A stretch of DNA of 64,000 bases from contig NZ_SDPT01000001.1 in NCBI RefSeq assembly GCF_004135605.1, positions 1,674,001 to 1,738,000 of the forward strand, in the 5' to 3' direction. Position numbers and translations under genes: made by a program. Shown in pieces: positions 8,628-17,637 of this stretch. Source of the DNA: Sphingomonas desiccabilis. GTDB taxonomy: Bacteria; Pseudomonadota; Alphaproteobacteria; Sphingomonadales; Sphingomonadaceae. Within the stretch, counting starts at the first letter, position 1; every line of letters starts with the position of its first letter. Below the pieces are notes generated by a model, which was given only the letters and a program-made list of their open reading frames with translations, made no database searches and was not told where the DNA came from.

Positions 8628-10169
8628 ATGCAGCAGATACAGAACATCGTGGTCGTCGGCGGGGGCACCGCAGGATGGCTGACTGCGGGGGTGATCGCAG
8701 CGAAGCACCAGGGGCAGCGGCCCCATGGCTTCACCGTGACGCTGGTGGAGTCACCGAACGTGCCCACGATCGGTGTCGGGGAAGGCACCTGGCCGACGCT
8801 TCGCACGACGCTGCGTCGCATGGGCATCTCGGAATCCGAGTTCTTCCGGCAGTGCGATGCCGCCTTCAAGCAGGGCGCGCGGTTCAATCGCTGGACCACC
8901 GGCGCTGCGGACGACGGTTATTACCATCCGCTGATGCTTCCCCAGCAGTTCGGCAAGGTGAATCTCGCGCCGCACTGGCTGGCGGAGGGTGGCGACGAGA
9001 GCTTCTGCGACACGGTCACGCCGCAAGGTCGGCTCTGCGACGAAGGGCTCGGCCCGAAGACCATCGCCACGCCTGAATATGAGGCGCTCGCGAATTACGC
9101 CTACCATCTCGACGCCGGCAAATTCGCCCAGTTTCTCCAGCGGCATTGCTGCAATGTGCTTGGGGTGCGTCACGTCCTTGCGGACGTGACGGAGGTCAAG
9201 CTGGCGGAGACGGGGGACATCCGGTCGCTCGACACCGCGCAGGGGCAGACGATCGCCGGCGACCTGTTCATCGACTGCACCGGCTTTGCCGCGCTGTTGA
9301 TCGGGAAGGCGCTGGGCGTGCCGTTCCGCAGTTGCAGCGATACGCTGTTCTGCGACACCGCGCTTGCGGTGCAGGTTCCCTACGACCGGCCGGACCAGCC
9401 GATCGCGACCCACACGATCTCGACGGCCCAGTCGGCCGGATGGATCTGGGACATCGGCCTGCCGACCCGCCGGGGCGTGGGCCATGTGTTCTCGAGCAGC
9501 CATGTCAGCGCCGATGCGGCGGAGCAGGAACTGCGCGCCTACCTGGGACCAGCGGGGCACGACCTTCCGATCCGCCAGATCTCCATCCGCTCGGGGCATC
9601 GCGAGCAGTTCTGGGTGCGCAACTGCGTCGCCGTGGGTCTGGCCGCGGGCTTCCTGGAGCCGCTGGAGGCATCGGCCATCGTGCTGATCGAGCTCTCGGC
9701 CAAGATGATCGCCGAGCAGTTGCCTGCCTGCCGCGAAGTCATGGACGTGGTGGCCCGGCGGTTCAACGAGACGACGACCTACCGCTGGGGCCGGATCATC
9801 GACTTCCTGAAGCTCCACTATTCGCTGACCCAGCGGACCGACACGGAGTTCTGGCGCGACAATCTGCGGCCGGAGACGATCCCCGATCGCCTGCAAGGGC
9901 TGATGGAGCTCTGGCGATACCAGTCGCCCTGGATGCACGACGAGTTTGACCGGGCGGAGGAGGTCTTCCCGTCCGCGAGCTACCAATATGTCCTGTATGG
10001 CATGGGGGCGCGAACCGCCGTTCTCCCCGGCACGATCGATGAGGATGTGGAGTTCGCCCGACGCGCCCGACGTGAGAACCAGATCCAGACCCAGCGCCTG
10101 GTGAGCAGTCTGCCTGCGCATCGGGACCTCATCGACCGAATAGTGCGGCACGGCCTCCAGCCGATCTGA
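8628..10169 (+). CDS. FAD-dependent tryptophan halogenase-family protein
   Basis: This 513-residue flavoprotein is homologous to FADH2-dependent tryptophan halogenases. An N-terminal dinucleotide-binding motif VVVGGGTAGW is followed by GVGEGTWPT. The catalytic lysine equivalent (Lys79 in PrnA/RebH) is Lys81 in AAFKQGARF, and the active-site glutamate equivalent is Glu347 in LEPLEAS, so catalysis could be intact. The signature WxWxIP appears as WIWDIGLP, a changed form that weakens any claim that the substrate is free tryptophan. No signal peptide is seen. It follows TonB receptor 2 by 66 bp, in an operon otherwise devoted to polysaccharide breakdown. Related enzymes from Brevundimonas and Xanthomonas halogenate indole in vitro, but their natural substrate is not known. 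Confidence 0.88.
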   Translation: MQQIQNIVVVGGGTAGWLTAGVIAAKHQGQRPHGFTVTLVESPNVPTIGVGEGTWPTLRTTLRRMGISESEFFRQCDAAFKQGARFNRWTTGAADDGYYHPLMLPQQFGKVNLAPHWLAEGGDESFCDTVTPQGRLCDEGLGPKTIATPEYEALANYAYHLDAGKFAQFLQRHCCNVLGVRHVLADVTEVKLAETGDIRSLDTAQGQTIAGDLFIDCTGFAALLIGKALGVPFRSCSDTLFCDTALAVQVPYDRPDQPIATHTISTAQSAGWIWDIGLPTRRGVGHVFSSSHVSADAAEQELRAYLGPAGHDLPIRQISIRSGHREQFWVRNCVAVGLAAGFLEPLEASAIVLIELSAKMIAEQLPACREVMDVVARRFNETTTYRWGRIIDFLKLHYSLTQRTDTEFWRDNLRPETIPDRLQGLMELWRYQSPWMHDEFDRAEEVFPSASYQYVLYGMGARTAVLPGTIDEDVEFARRARRENQIQTQRLVSSLPAHRDLIDRIVRHGLQPI

Positions 10170-10191
10170 GCCGAACAGGGAGCACCAGCCA

Positions 10192-12147
10192 ATGCGGACC
10201 ATCTCAGCGCGCCTGATGTTAGGCGCTCTTCTTGCGACCACGGCGTACGCCCCTGCGATGGCCGCTCCCCGACTGGACGGGGTATTGAGTGATCATGCCG
10301 TGCTCCAGCGCGGGCAGCCGATCGTCCTGGCCGGCGAAGCGGCTCCCGCGGAAACCGTGATGGTGACGCTTGCCGGACGTTCGGCGACCGTGAAGGCCGA
10401 TCGCGCGGGCCGTTTCGAAGTGCGGTTGCCCGCGCTGCCCGCCGGTGGCCCCTATGATCTGACGATCGCCGCCGCCAGCGGCGCGGCCGTGGTGCGCGAC
10501 ATCTTGGTCGGCGACGTGTTCCTCTGTTCCGGCCAGAGCAACATGGAACTGGCGGTCCGGGACGCGCAGGACCTGATCCCGGACGCGCATGCGCCCGCAG
10601 ACGAGCAACTCCGGCTGCTCACCATTGCCAAGGTGTCGGCCGCGGCGCCCCTCGCCCGGTTTGCCGAGCAGCCTCGCTGGGAAGTGGCGAGCCCGGACAG
10701 TGCCCCCTCCTTCTCCGCCGCCTGCTTCTACATGGCACAGGCGCTGCGGCGCACCGCGGGCGTGCCGATCGGCGCCATTCATTCCAGCTGGGGCGGATCG
10801 CGGATCAGCGCCTGGATGAGCGATGCCGCGCTGCGACGTGCTGGAGGAGCCGAACAGGCAGACCTCCTCGCCCTCTATGCGCGGGACCCGGCCGCCGCCA
10901 ATCGGCGCGCGTCGTCGATCTGGGAGGACTGGTGGCGCACCGGCTCCGGCGACCGCTTGGGCCAGGAGCCGTGGCAGCCGGACGCGCAACTCGCCTGGCA
11001 GCCGGTGCCGGCGATGACGAACTTCGAGACCTGGGGGGTGCCCGAACTCGCCAACTACAACGGCATGCTGTGGTACCAGCGTGAAATCGAGATCACGGCA
11101 GAACAGGCCCGCGGCCCCGCCACGCTGGTGCTTGGGGCGGTGGACGACGCGGACCGCACCTGGGTCAATGGCAAAGGCGTCGGCGGGAGCAGCCTGGCCG
11201 GGCAGTCGCGCGTCTATGCGCTTCCGGAGGGAACGCTGAAGCCCGGTCGCAACGTCATCACCGTGAACGACGACGACGTCTACGCCAATGGCGGCATGAC
11301 CGGCCCTGCCGAGGCCATGCGGCTGAGCTTCGCCGACGGCACCAGCATGCCGCTTGGCACCGGCTGGCGCTACGCGGTCGCGAAGCGGCTGGCGGGCGCG
11401 GCCCCGCGCGTGCCCTGGGACGACATCAACGGCGCCGGGACCTTGTTCAACGCGATGATCGCGCCGCTCGGGACCACCCGGCTGGCCGGCATTGCGTGGT
11501 ACCAGGGGGAGTCGGATACCGGCATCCCCGGGTACGAGCAGCGGCTCACGGCGCTTATCGCCGACTGGCGCCAGCGCTTCGGCACCCCGGAGACCGCGTT
11601 CGGCATTGTCCAGCTCTCCTCCTACGGCGCGCCGAGCTTCGCGCCTTCCGAAAGCGGCTGGGGCTATCTGCGCGACGCCCAACGTCGCGTCGCTGCCGCT
11701 GATCCCCATGCTGGCCTGGCAGTCACCCTCGACATCGGGGACGCGCTCGACATCCATCCGGGCGAGAAGCACGAGGTTGGCCAGCGACTGGCCCGCGTGA
11801 TGCGGGCGGCGTTGTACGGAGAGCCGGTTGCGCCGGCCGGCCCCGCCATTGCCGACGCGCGCCGCGCGCCCGATGGAAGCATCATCTTGCGCTTCCAGGG
11901 GGTCACGGTCGCGCTGCACGCCCGCGGATCGAACCAGGCGATCGGCTTCGAGCTGTGCGATGCGGCACCCGGCACCTGCCGTTACGCATCCGGAACGGTG
12001 GCGCGCAGCGAAGTCACGCTTCCGAGCGACGGGCGACCGGTCACCCGCATCCGCTACGCCTGGACGGAGGCGCCCGCGACCAACCTCGTCGACGAGGCGC
12101 CACTGCCCGTCGGCACGTTTGAGGTGCCGGTTTCCAGCGAGCAATAA
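10192..12147 (+). CDS. CE20/sialate O-acetylesterase-like carbohydrate esterase
   Basis: This secreted 651-residue esterase of the SASA/SGNH superfamily probably removes acetyl groups from hemicellulose. The signal peptide ends near YAPAMAA. The nucleophile is Ser116 in the signature CSGQSNM. The later WYQGESDTG block and the DALDIHPGEKH motif near the C-terminus supply the other conserved and catalytic positions. A beta-sandwich (about residues 270-400, with WVNGKGVGG) is inserted, as in the family. The ATG at 10192 has AGGGAG just upstream. It follows the halogenase by 22 bp. The xylan context favours an acetylxylan or acetyl-xyloglucan esterase over sialic acid metabolism; no sialic acid genes are nearby. 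Confidence 0.87.
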   Translation: MRTISARLMLGALLATTAYAPAMAAPRLDGVLSDHAVLQRGQPIVLAGEAAPAETVMVTLAGRSATVKADRAGRFEVRLPALPAGGPYDLTIAAASGAAVVRDILVGDVFLCSGQSNMELAVRDAQDLIPDAHAPADEQLRLLTIAKVSAAAPLARFAEQPRWEVASPDSAPSFSAACFYMAQALRRTAGVPIGAIHSSWGGSRISAWMSDAALRRAGGAEQADLLALYARDPAAANRRASSIWEDWWRTGSGDRLGQEPWQPDAQLAWQPVPAMTNFETWGVPELANYNGMLWYQREIEITAEQARGPATLVLGAVDDADRTWVNGKGVGGSSLAGQSRVYALPEGTLKPGRNVITVNDDDVYANGGMTGPAEAMRLSFADGTSMPLGTGWRYAVAKRLAGAAPRVPWDDINGAGTLFNAMIAPLGTTRLAGIAWYQGESDTGIPGYEQRLTALIADWRQRFGTPETAFGIVQLSSYGAPSFAPSESGWGYLRDAQRRVAAADPHAGLAVTLDIGDALDIHPGEKHEVGQRLARVMRAALYGEPVAPAGPAIADARRAPDGSIILRFQGVTVALHARGSNQAIGFELCDAAPGTCRYASGTVARSEVTLPSDGRPVTRIRYAWTEAPATNLVDEAPLPVGTFEVPVSSEQ

Positions 12148-12193
12148 CAACCGCGCGACTGCCGAGGCGCATCGCGAAACAGGGGGATCCGAC

Positions 12194-14867
12194 ATGGGGT
12201 TGCAGATCAAGCTGGCGGCGCTCGCGACCGTGGGCCTCGCCATCGCGCTGACGCCGGCGCTCGCGCGGAAGCCCGAGCCGGCTGAACCGCGGCAACAGGC
12301 GGACGCAGACCAGGCAACACGCCTGGCAGGGCAACTGGTTGCCCGCATGACACTGGAAGAGAAGCTTCCGCAGCTTCTGAACGTCGCACCCGCCATCCCG
12401 CGACTGGGCATTCCCGCCTACAACTGGTGGACGGAGTCGCTGCACGGCGCCCTCGGCCCGCTTTCCCAGACGAACTTCCCGGAGCCGATCGGGCTTGCCG
12501 CGACATTCGACGCGCCGCTGGTCCAGGACGTCGCCGGCGCGATCAGCACCGAAGTACGCGCACTGCACACCCTGGGCCGGGAGACCGGTCGCAACGGGCG
12601 CATGGGCACGGGGCTCGACACCTGGTCGCCCAACATCAACATCTTCCGCGATCCGCGCTGGGGCCGCGGCCAGGAAACCTATGGCGAGGATCCGTTCCTC
12701 GCCGCCGGCATGGGCGTCGCCTTCGTGCGCGGCATGCAGGGACCCAATCCCGATCGCCCCTTTGTCATCGCCACTCCCAAGCACTTCGCCGTGCACAGCG
12801 GTCCGGAAGGTACCCGCCACGAGGCCAATGTCTTCGTGTCGGCGCATGACCTGGAGGACACCTACCTCCCCGCCTTCCGCGCCGCGATCGTCGAGGGACG
12901 CGCAGGATCGGTGATGTGCGCGTACAACCGCATCGACGGGCAGCCCGCCTGCGCCAGCGACCTGCTGCTGAAGGAGCATCTGCGCGGCGCATGGCGGTTC
13001 AGCGGCTATGTCGTGTCGGATTGCGACGCGGTGAAGGACATCGCCGACCACCACAAATACGCACCCGACAGCGCGGCGGCGGTTGCCGCGGCGATGCGCG
13101 CCGGGGTGGACAGCGAGTGCAACAACTCGACCATCAACGACACCGCCGGCCTGGAGAATCGCTACCGGGAGGCGTTGCAGCGCAACCTCATCACCGAGGC
13201 GGATGTCGACCGCAGCCTGATCCGCCTCTTTGCCGCGCGCTATCGCACCGGCGACCTGCCGGGCCTGGCGGGCGCGCCGAGCCGAATCCCGACCAGTGCC
13301 GTGGGCGCGCCGGAGCATCGTCGCCTGGCACTGGCGTCGGCCGAACGCTCGATGGTGCTCCTGAAGAACGACGGCATCCTTCCGCTGCGCGCCGGCGCGA
13401 AGGTGGCCGTGATCGGCCCGCTGGGGGACGCGACCCGCGTGTTGCGCGGCAATTATTCCGCCACCCTGTCGGGGCCTCCGATCTCAGTCGTCGACGGCCT
13501 GCGCTCGACGCTCGGCGCCGGCCAGGTGACGCTGGTCCCGTTCGGGGAATCGATGACGGACGGCGACCGGGTTCCCACCTCCGCCCTGCAGACGCCGGAC
13601 GGCAAGCCGGGCGTGCTGGCGCGGTACTATAATCCGGCCTCACCGGTTCCCGCGAAGTTCGCGCCGGGCACCCGCGAGAAGGTGCTGGCGACGGTCAAAT
13701 ACAGTCGGAACCGGTCGTCACCCGCATCGAGCCGGACGTGGGCGACCGCAATCTAGAGCTTGCCAAAGTCGCCGACGTGCATCGGACCGTGTGGACGGGC
13801 TTCCTCGTCCCGCCCGAAACCGGCACCTATCGCGTCGGCCTCGCCGGGACGGGCGCCACGCTCGAACTCGACGGCACCCGGATTTCCGACCGGCGCAAGG
13901 CGCGTTGGAACGACCTGCCCGGGATGACGACGCTCAAGCTCATCGGCGGCAAGCGCTATCCCTTCCGCATCGAGGGCAAGGGCGTCGACCTCGTCTGGAA
14001 ACGGGTGTCGGAAGCCCCGGCGGCCGAACTCAAGCGCGCCGCGGCCGCGCCGACGTGCTGGTCGCCGTGGTCGGCCTCACCTCGGACCTGGAGGCGGAGG
14101 AGACCGGCGTGACGGTCCCCGGCTTCTCAGGCGGCGACAAGACCACGCTCGACCTTCCCGCCGATCAGCTCGCCATGCTCGATCAGGCGCGCGCGACCGG
14201 CAAGCCGATCGTCCTCGTCGCGATGAACGGCAGCCCGATCAACCTCGCCTGGGCGAAGGAGAACACCGGCGCCATTCTGGAGGCATGGTACCCCGGCGAA
14301 GTCGGCGGCCTTGCCGCGGCGAACATCCTAACCGGCCGCACCAACCCGTCGGGCCGCCTGCCGCTCACCTTCTATCGCAGCGTCGCGGACCTGCCGCCGT
14401 TCGGCGACTATGCGATGGAGGGGCGCACCTATCGCTACTTCACGGGAACCCCGGTCTATCCATTCGGCCACGGCCTCAGCTACACGCGCTTCGGCTATGG
14501 CCCGCTGACGGTCGCACCGACGCGCGGCGGTGCCGAGAACGGGCTGCGTGTGACGACCCGGATCACCAACACCGGCGATCGTCCCGGCGAGGAAGTGGCC
14601 CAGCTCTACCTCAACTTCCCCGGCCGCCCGGGCGCCCCGCGGGTCGCCCTGCGCGGGTTCCAGCGCGTGGCCCTGCGCCCGGGCGAGAGCCGCAGCGTCA
14701 CCTTCGACCTGTCGCCGCGCGACCTCAGCTCGGTCGCGGTCGACGGCACCCGCTCGGTGGCGCCGGGCAGCTATCGCGTGACCGTCGGCGGGGGCCAGCC
14801 GGGAACCGGCGCGCCGGGCCAGACCGCGACCTTCACCGCGCGCCAGTCGCCGGTGCTTCCGAAATAA
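12194..14867 (+). pseudogene. GH3 beta-xylosidase/beta-glucosidase with PA14, broken by two frameshifts
   Basis: Read through two frame changes this encodes a complete secreted GH3 enzyme of about 890 residues. It has a signal peptide, a catalytic (beta/alpha)8 domain with the nucleophile aspartate in VVSDCDAV (typical of xylosidase-type GH3), a PA14 domain (about 13,740-14,040), the second GH3 domain (SGRLPLTFY, YPFGHGLSYT) and a fibronectin-III-like tail. The start ATG has AGGGGG upstream. The first frame stops at 13756, but homology moves to the next frame near 13,703-13,706 (SEPVVTRIEPD). It moves again near 14,040-14,055, inside a GC-rich run, into VLVAVVGLTSD. Both shifts are equivalent to a single missing base. 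Either these are sequencing errors or the gene is newly inactivated; each segment is otherwise well conserved. Confidence 0.82.
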
Positions 14868-14881
14868 TGAAAGGACACAAG

Positions 14882-16795
14882 ATGGTTCGGCCGGCACATA
14901 TCCGCCGCCTGGCGCTGCCGGGCGCCGCCCTGCTCGCGCTCGGCGGAACCGCCGCTGCGGCAGACCCGCTCGCCCCCACCGGACGCTGGAGTGCCAACAC
15001 CGACGGGCACGCGCCCGTGCCTCCGATGGGCTGGAACTCGTGGAACGCGTTCAACAGCGACGTGGACGAGGAGAAGGTGCTCGCCTCCGCCCAGGCGCTT
15101 CTCGACACCAAGCTGGCGACGCTCGGCTACCGCTACGTCAACATCGACGACGGCTGGTGGCTGAAGCGCCGCCAGCCCGACGGGCGGCTGATGATCCGCA
15201 CCAGCCACTTCCCCTCGGCGGCGACCGGCAAGGACCCCAGCTTCCGGCCGCTCACTGACAAGCTCCACGCCATGGGGCTGAAGGCCGGCATCTACTCCGA
15301 CATCGGCCGCAACAGCTGCGGGCAGATCTACACGCCCGATTTCAAGAACCAGCCAGAGGGCAGCGTCGCCGAGCGCGAGGTCGGCCTCTACGGCCATGTC
15401 GACCAGGACATCCGCCTGTTCTTCGCCGAATGGGGATTCGACTTCATCAAGGTCGACGCATGCGGCATTCGCGGCTTGCCGGCCGATGCGCCGCGCGTCC
15501 GCTCCGGCCTCTACCGCGCGTTGACGCCGCTGGTCGACATGCAGTCGCTCGGCGGGTCCGACGTGGCCGCCGTCCGCCGCCTGTACGAACAGGTGGGCAC
15601 CGCCATCCGCACCCATGCGGGCGATCGCCCCTATGTCTATTCGCTGTGCCTGTGGGGCGCGGGCGACGTGCGCGCCTGGGGCAAGGACGTCGGTAATTCC
15701 TCGCGGACCAGCGACGACATCCAGCCGGTGTGGGCGCGGATGCTCACCAACCTCGACACGGTGACCCACCGCGCGCTCTATGCCCATCCGGGATCATGGA
15801 ACGACCCCGACATGCTCTTCGTCGGCACCGGCGACTTCGACACGTCGCATCTGGTGGAAGCGCGCTCGCATTTTGCACTGTGGGCGATGCTCAACGCGCC
15901 GCTGATCATCGGCTACGACCTGCGCAAGCTGACGCCGGAACTGCTCTCGATCTTCGGCAATGCGGACATCGTCGCGCTCAACCAGGACCCGGCCGGCAAC
16001 CAGGCGGTGCTCGCCTACGACTCCGACGAGGTCCAGATCTTCGTCAAGACGCTGGCCGACGGCAGCAAGGGAGTCGCCGTGTTCAACCGCACCGCGCAGC
16101 CGGCAAAGGCGATCCTCACGGCCGACCAGTTGAAGATGGTGGGCACCGCAGATGTCCGCCTGCGCGACCTCTGGAGCAAGCAGGAGCAGCGCTTCCGAGG
16201 CGAGTTGCCGTTGCAGCTTGGTGCTCACCAGACGCTGGTTTTTCGAGCGACTGGCACCCGGCGGTTGCCGAACGGCCTATACCTTTCTGAGCAGACGGGC
16301 CGAGTGAACCCGGCAGCGGACGGCGTGCCGATGCCCGAGCCCGATCCGACCATCCACCACTCCATCACTCCGTGGACGAACACGCGTGGGCCGGGGGAGC
16401 ATCCGCAATATGGCGGATGGGGTGGCGCGGAGGCCGATCGCGCGCCCTTCGCCAAACTGCTGCGCGTGGCAGGCACGCCCTTCGACACCGGCTTGGGAGT
16501 GCTCGCGAACTCCCGCCTGGAGGTACGCAATCAAGGCTTCTCGCGGTTCACAGCGAAGGTCGGCGTGAACGACTCCGGCTCCCGACAGGCGGGAAAGATC
16601 GTCTTCGAGTTGTGGGCCGACGGTCGTCTCCTCGCCAAATCCAAACCAATGGCCTTCGGGGAACCCGCCGCCCCCTTGGAGGCCCAGGTCTCGCGTGCCA
16701 CTATCCTGGAACTGGTGGCGCGGGGGGATGCTGCATCGTCTGGAACGTCGGCCGTGCAACCGGCCGTCTGGGCCGACGCGGCGCTCCTGCGATGA
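14882..16795 (+). CDS. GH27 alpha-galactosidase-type enzyme with NPCBM-like domain
   Basis: This 637-residue secreted glycosidase of family GH27 hydrolyses alpha-D-galactosyl, or in some members beta-L-arabinopyranosyl, side groups. After a signal peptide (ending AAAA) comes PPMGWNSWNAF, the family hallmark. The nucleophile is Asp192 in FIKVDACG and the likely acid/base is Asp279 in RTSDDI. SWNDPDML is also conserved. The last 150 or so residues (LGVLANSRLEV, KIVFELWADG) look like an NPCBM carbohydrate-binding domain. I prefer the ATG at 14882, with AAGGA ahead of it; an alternative ATG at 14867 overlaps the GH3 stop as TAATG. Its stop overlaps the GntR start. Confidence 0.9.
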   Translation: MVRPAHIRRLALPGAALLALGGTAAAADPLAPTGRWSANTDGHAPVPPMGWNSWNAFNSDVDEEKVLASAQALLDTKLATLGYRYVNIDDGWWLKRRQPDGRLMIRTSHFPSAATGKDPSFRPLTDKLHAMGLKAGIYSDIGRNSCGQIYTPDFKNQPEGSVAEREVGLYGHVDQDIRLFFAEWGFDFIKVDACGIRGLPADAPRVRSGLYRALTPLVDMQSLGGSDVAAVRRLYEQVGTAIRTHAGDRPYVYSLCLWGAGDVRAWGKDVGNSSRTSDDIQPVWARMLTNLDTVTHRALYAHPGSWNDPDMLFVGTGDFDTSHLVEARSHFALWAMLNAPLIIGYDLRKLTPELLSIFGNADIVALNQDPAGNQAVLAYDSDEVQIFVKTLADGSKGVAVFNRTAQPAKAILTADQLKMVGTADVRLRDLWSKQEQRFRGELPLQLGAHQTLVFRATGTRRLPNGLYLSEQTGRVNPAADGVPMPEPDPTIHHSITPWTNTRGPGEHPQYGGWGGAEADRAPFAKLLRVAGTPFDTGLGVLANSRLEVRNQGFSRFTAKVGVNDSGSRQAGKIVFELWADGRLLAKSKPMAFGEPAAPLEAQVSRATILELVARGDAASSGTSAVQPAVWADAALLR

Positions 16796-17637
16796 ACAAC
16801 GACGGGGACAGGATGGAACATACGTCGACACTTCCCGACGGCTGGGACTTGCCCAAGAGGGACATGTCCGAGGGCGAAGAGCCCGCAGCGCCGCAGCAAC
16901 AATCCACCCGGCGGCCTGGACGCCGCCTTCGAGGCGCGGTCGCGCACAAGCTCGGCATCGCCATTCTTTCCGGAGAATATAAGCCCGGCGACATCCTGAC
17001 GGGTGAAATCGCCGCTGCCGAGGCGCTCGACGTCTCCCGCGGCGCCTATCGCGAGGCCGTCCAGGTCCTGACCGCAAAGGGTTTGGTGGAAAGCCGCGCC
17101 AAGACCGGCACGCAGGTCCTCCCGCGCGAGCGCTGGAACCTGCTGGATCCCGACGTGCTCGCCTGGGCGTTCACCGGCGAGCCCGACGCTCGGCTGGTCC
17201 GCAGCCTTTTCGAAATGCGGCTGGTGATCGAGCCTGCCGCAGCGGGGTTTGCAGCGGAGCGACGCACCCGCGCCGACCTCAAGCGGATGGGCGACGCGCT
17301 CAAGGGAATGCGTCGCCACTCGCTGGCGACGCCGATCGGGGTCGCGGCCGATCGCGACTTCCACGACGCGCTGCTGCACGCGACCGCGAACGATGCGATG
17401 ATCGTGCTCGGCTCCTCGATCGGCGCTGCAGTCGCCTGGACCACCCAGTTCAAGCAGCGTACCCGCGCGCTGATCCGCGACCCCATTCCCGATCACGCCC
17501 GGGTCTACGATGCGATCGTGGCAAAGGATGTCGCCGGCGCCAGCGCCGCGATGCGGCTGCTGGTCGAACTGGCGCTGACCGACACCCGCATCGCCATGCC
17601 GCCCCGCCCGGGCGACGAGCGGCCCGATCTGGTCTAG
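16792..17637 (+). CDS. GntR-family (FCD domain) transcriptional regulator
   Basis: This 281-residue cytoplasmic repressor belongs to the FadR/FCD subfamily, whose members often sense sugar acids. The winged helix spans about residues 45-110 (ILTGEIAAAEALDVSRGAYREA, then GLVESRAKTGT). The C-terminal all-alpha FCD domain includes MRLVIEPAAAGFAA and the DFHDALLHAT region expected to hold metal-binding residues. The ATG overlaps the GH27 stop (ATGA), so it is probably co-translated; ATGs at 16813 and 16864 are alternatives with purine-rich leaders. It closes operon A. Its target could be the uronate genes at 45,833-52,428 or its own operon; no operator for it could be identified. Its stop codon is interleaved with that of the convergent GH43 gene. 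Confidence 0.87.
   Translation: MNNDGDRMEHTSTLPDGWDLPKRDMSEGEEPAAPQQQSTRRPGRRLRGAVAHKLGIAILSGEYKPGDILTGEIAAAEALDVSRGAYREAVQVLTAKGLVESRAKTGTQVLPRERWNLLDPDVLAWAFTGEPDARLVRSLFEMRLVIEPAAAGFAAERRTRADLKRMGDALKGMRRHSLATPIGVAADRDFHDALLHATANDAMIVLGSSIGAAVAWTTQFKQRTRALIRDPIPDHARVYDAIVAKDVAGASAAMRLLVELALTDTRIAMPPRPGDERPDLV

Noticed and set aside
5442..8726. Very long open frame on the minus strand opposite TonB receptor 2, and similar long frames opposite other genes such as 21246-24341 on the plus strand
   Set aside because: Codon-position bias in high-GC genes leaves antisense frames open; the translated sequences are rich in Arg, Asp, Val and Ala without recognisable domains, while the sense proteins have clear families.
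12194..14867. Programmed frameshifting as an explanation of the two GH3 frame changes
   Set aside because: No slippery heptamer with a downstream pseudoknot is evident at either place, and two shifts in one gene would be exceptional; sequence error or decay is simpler.
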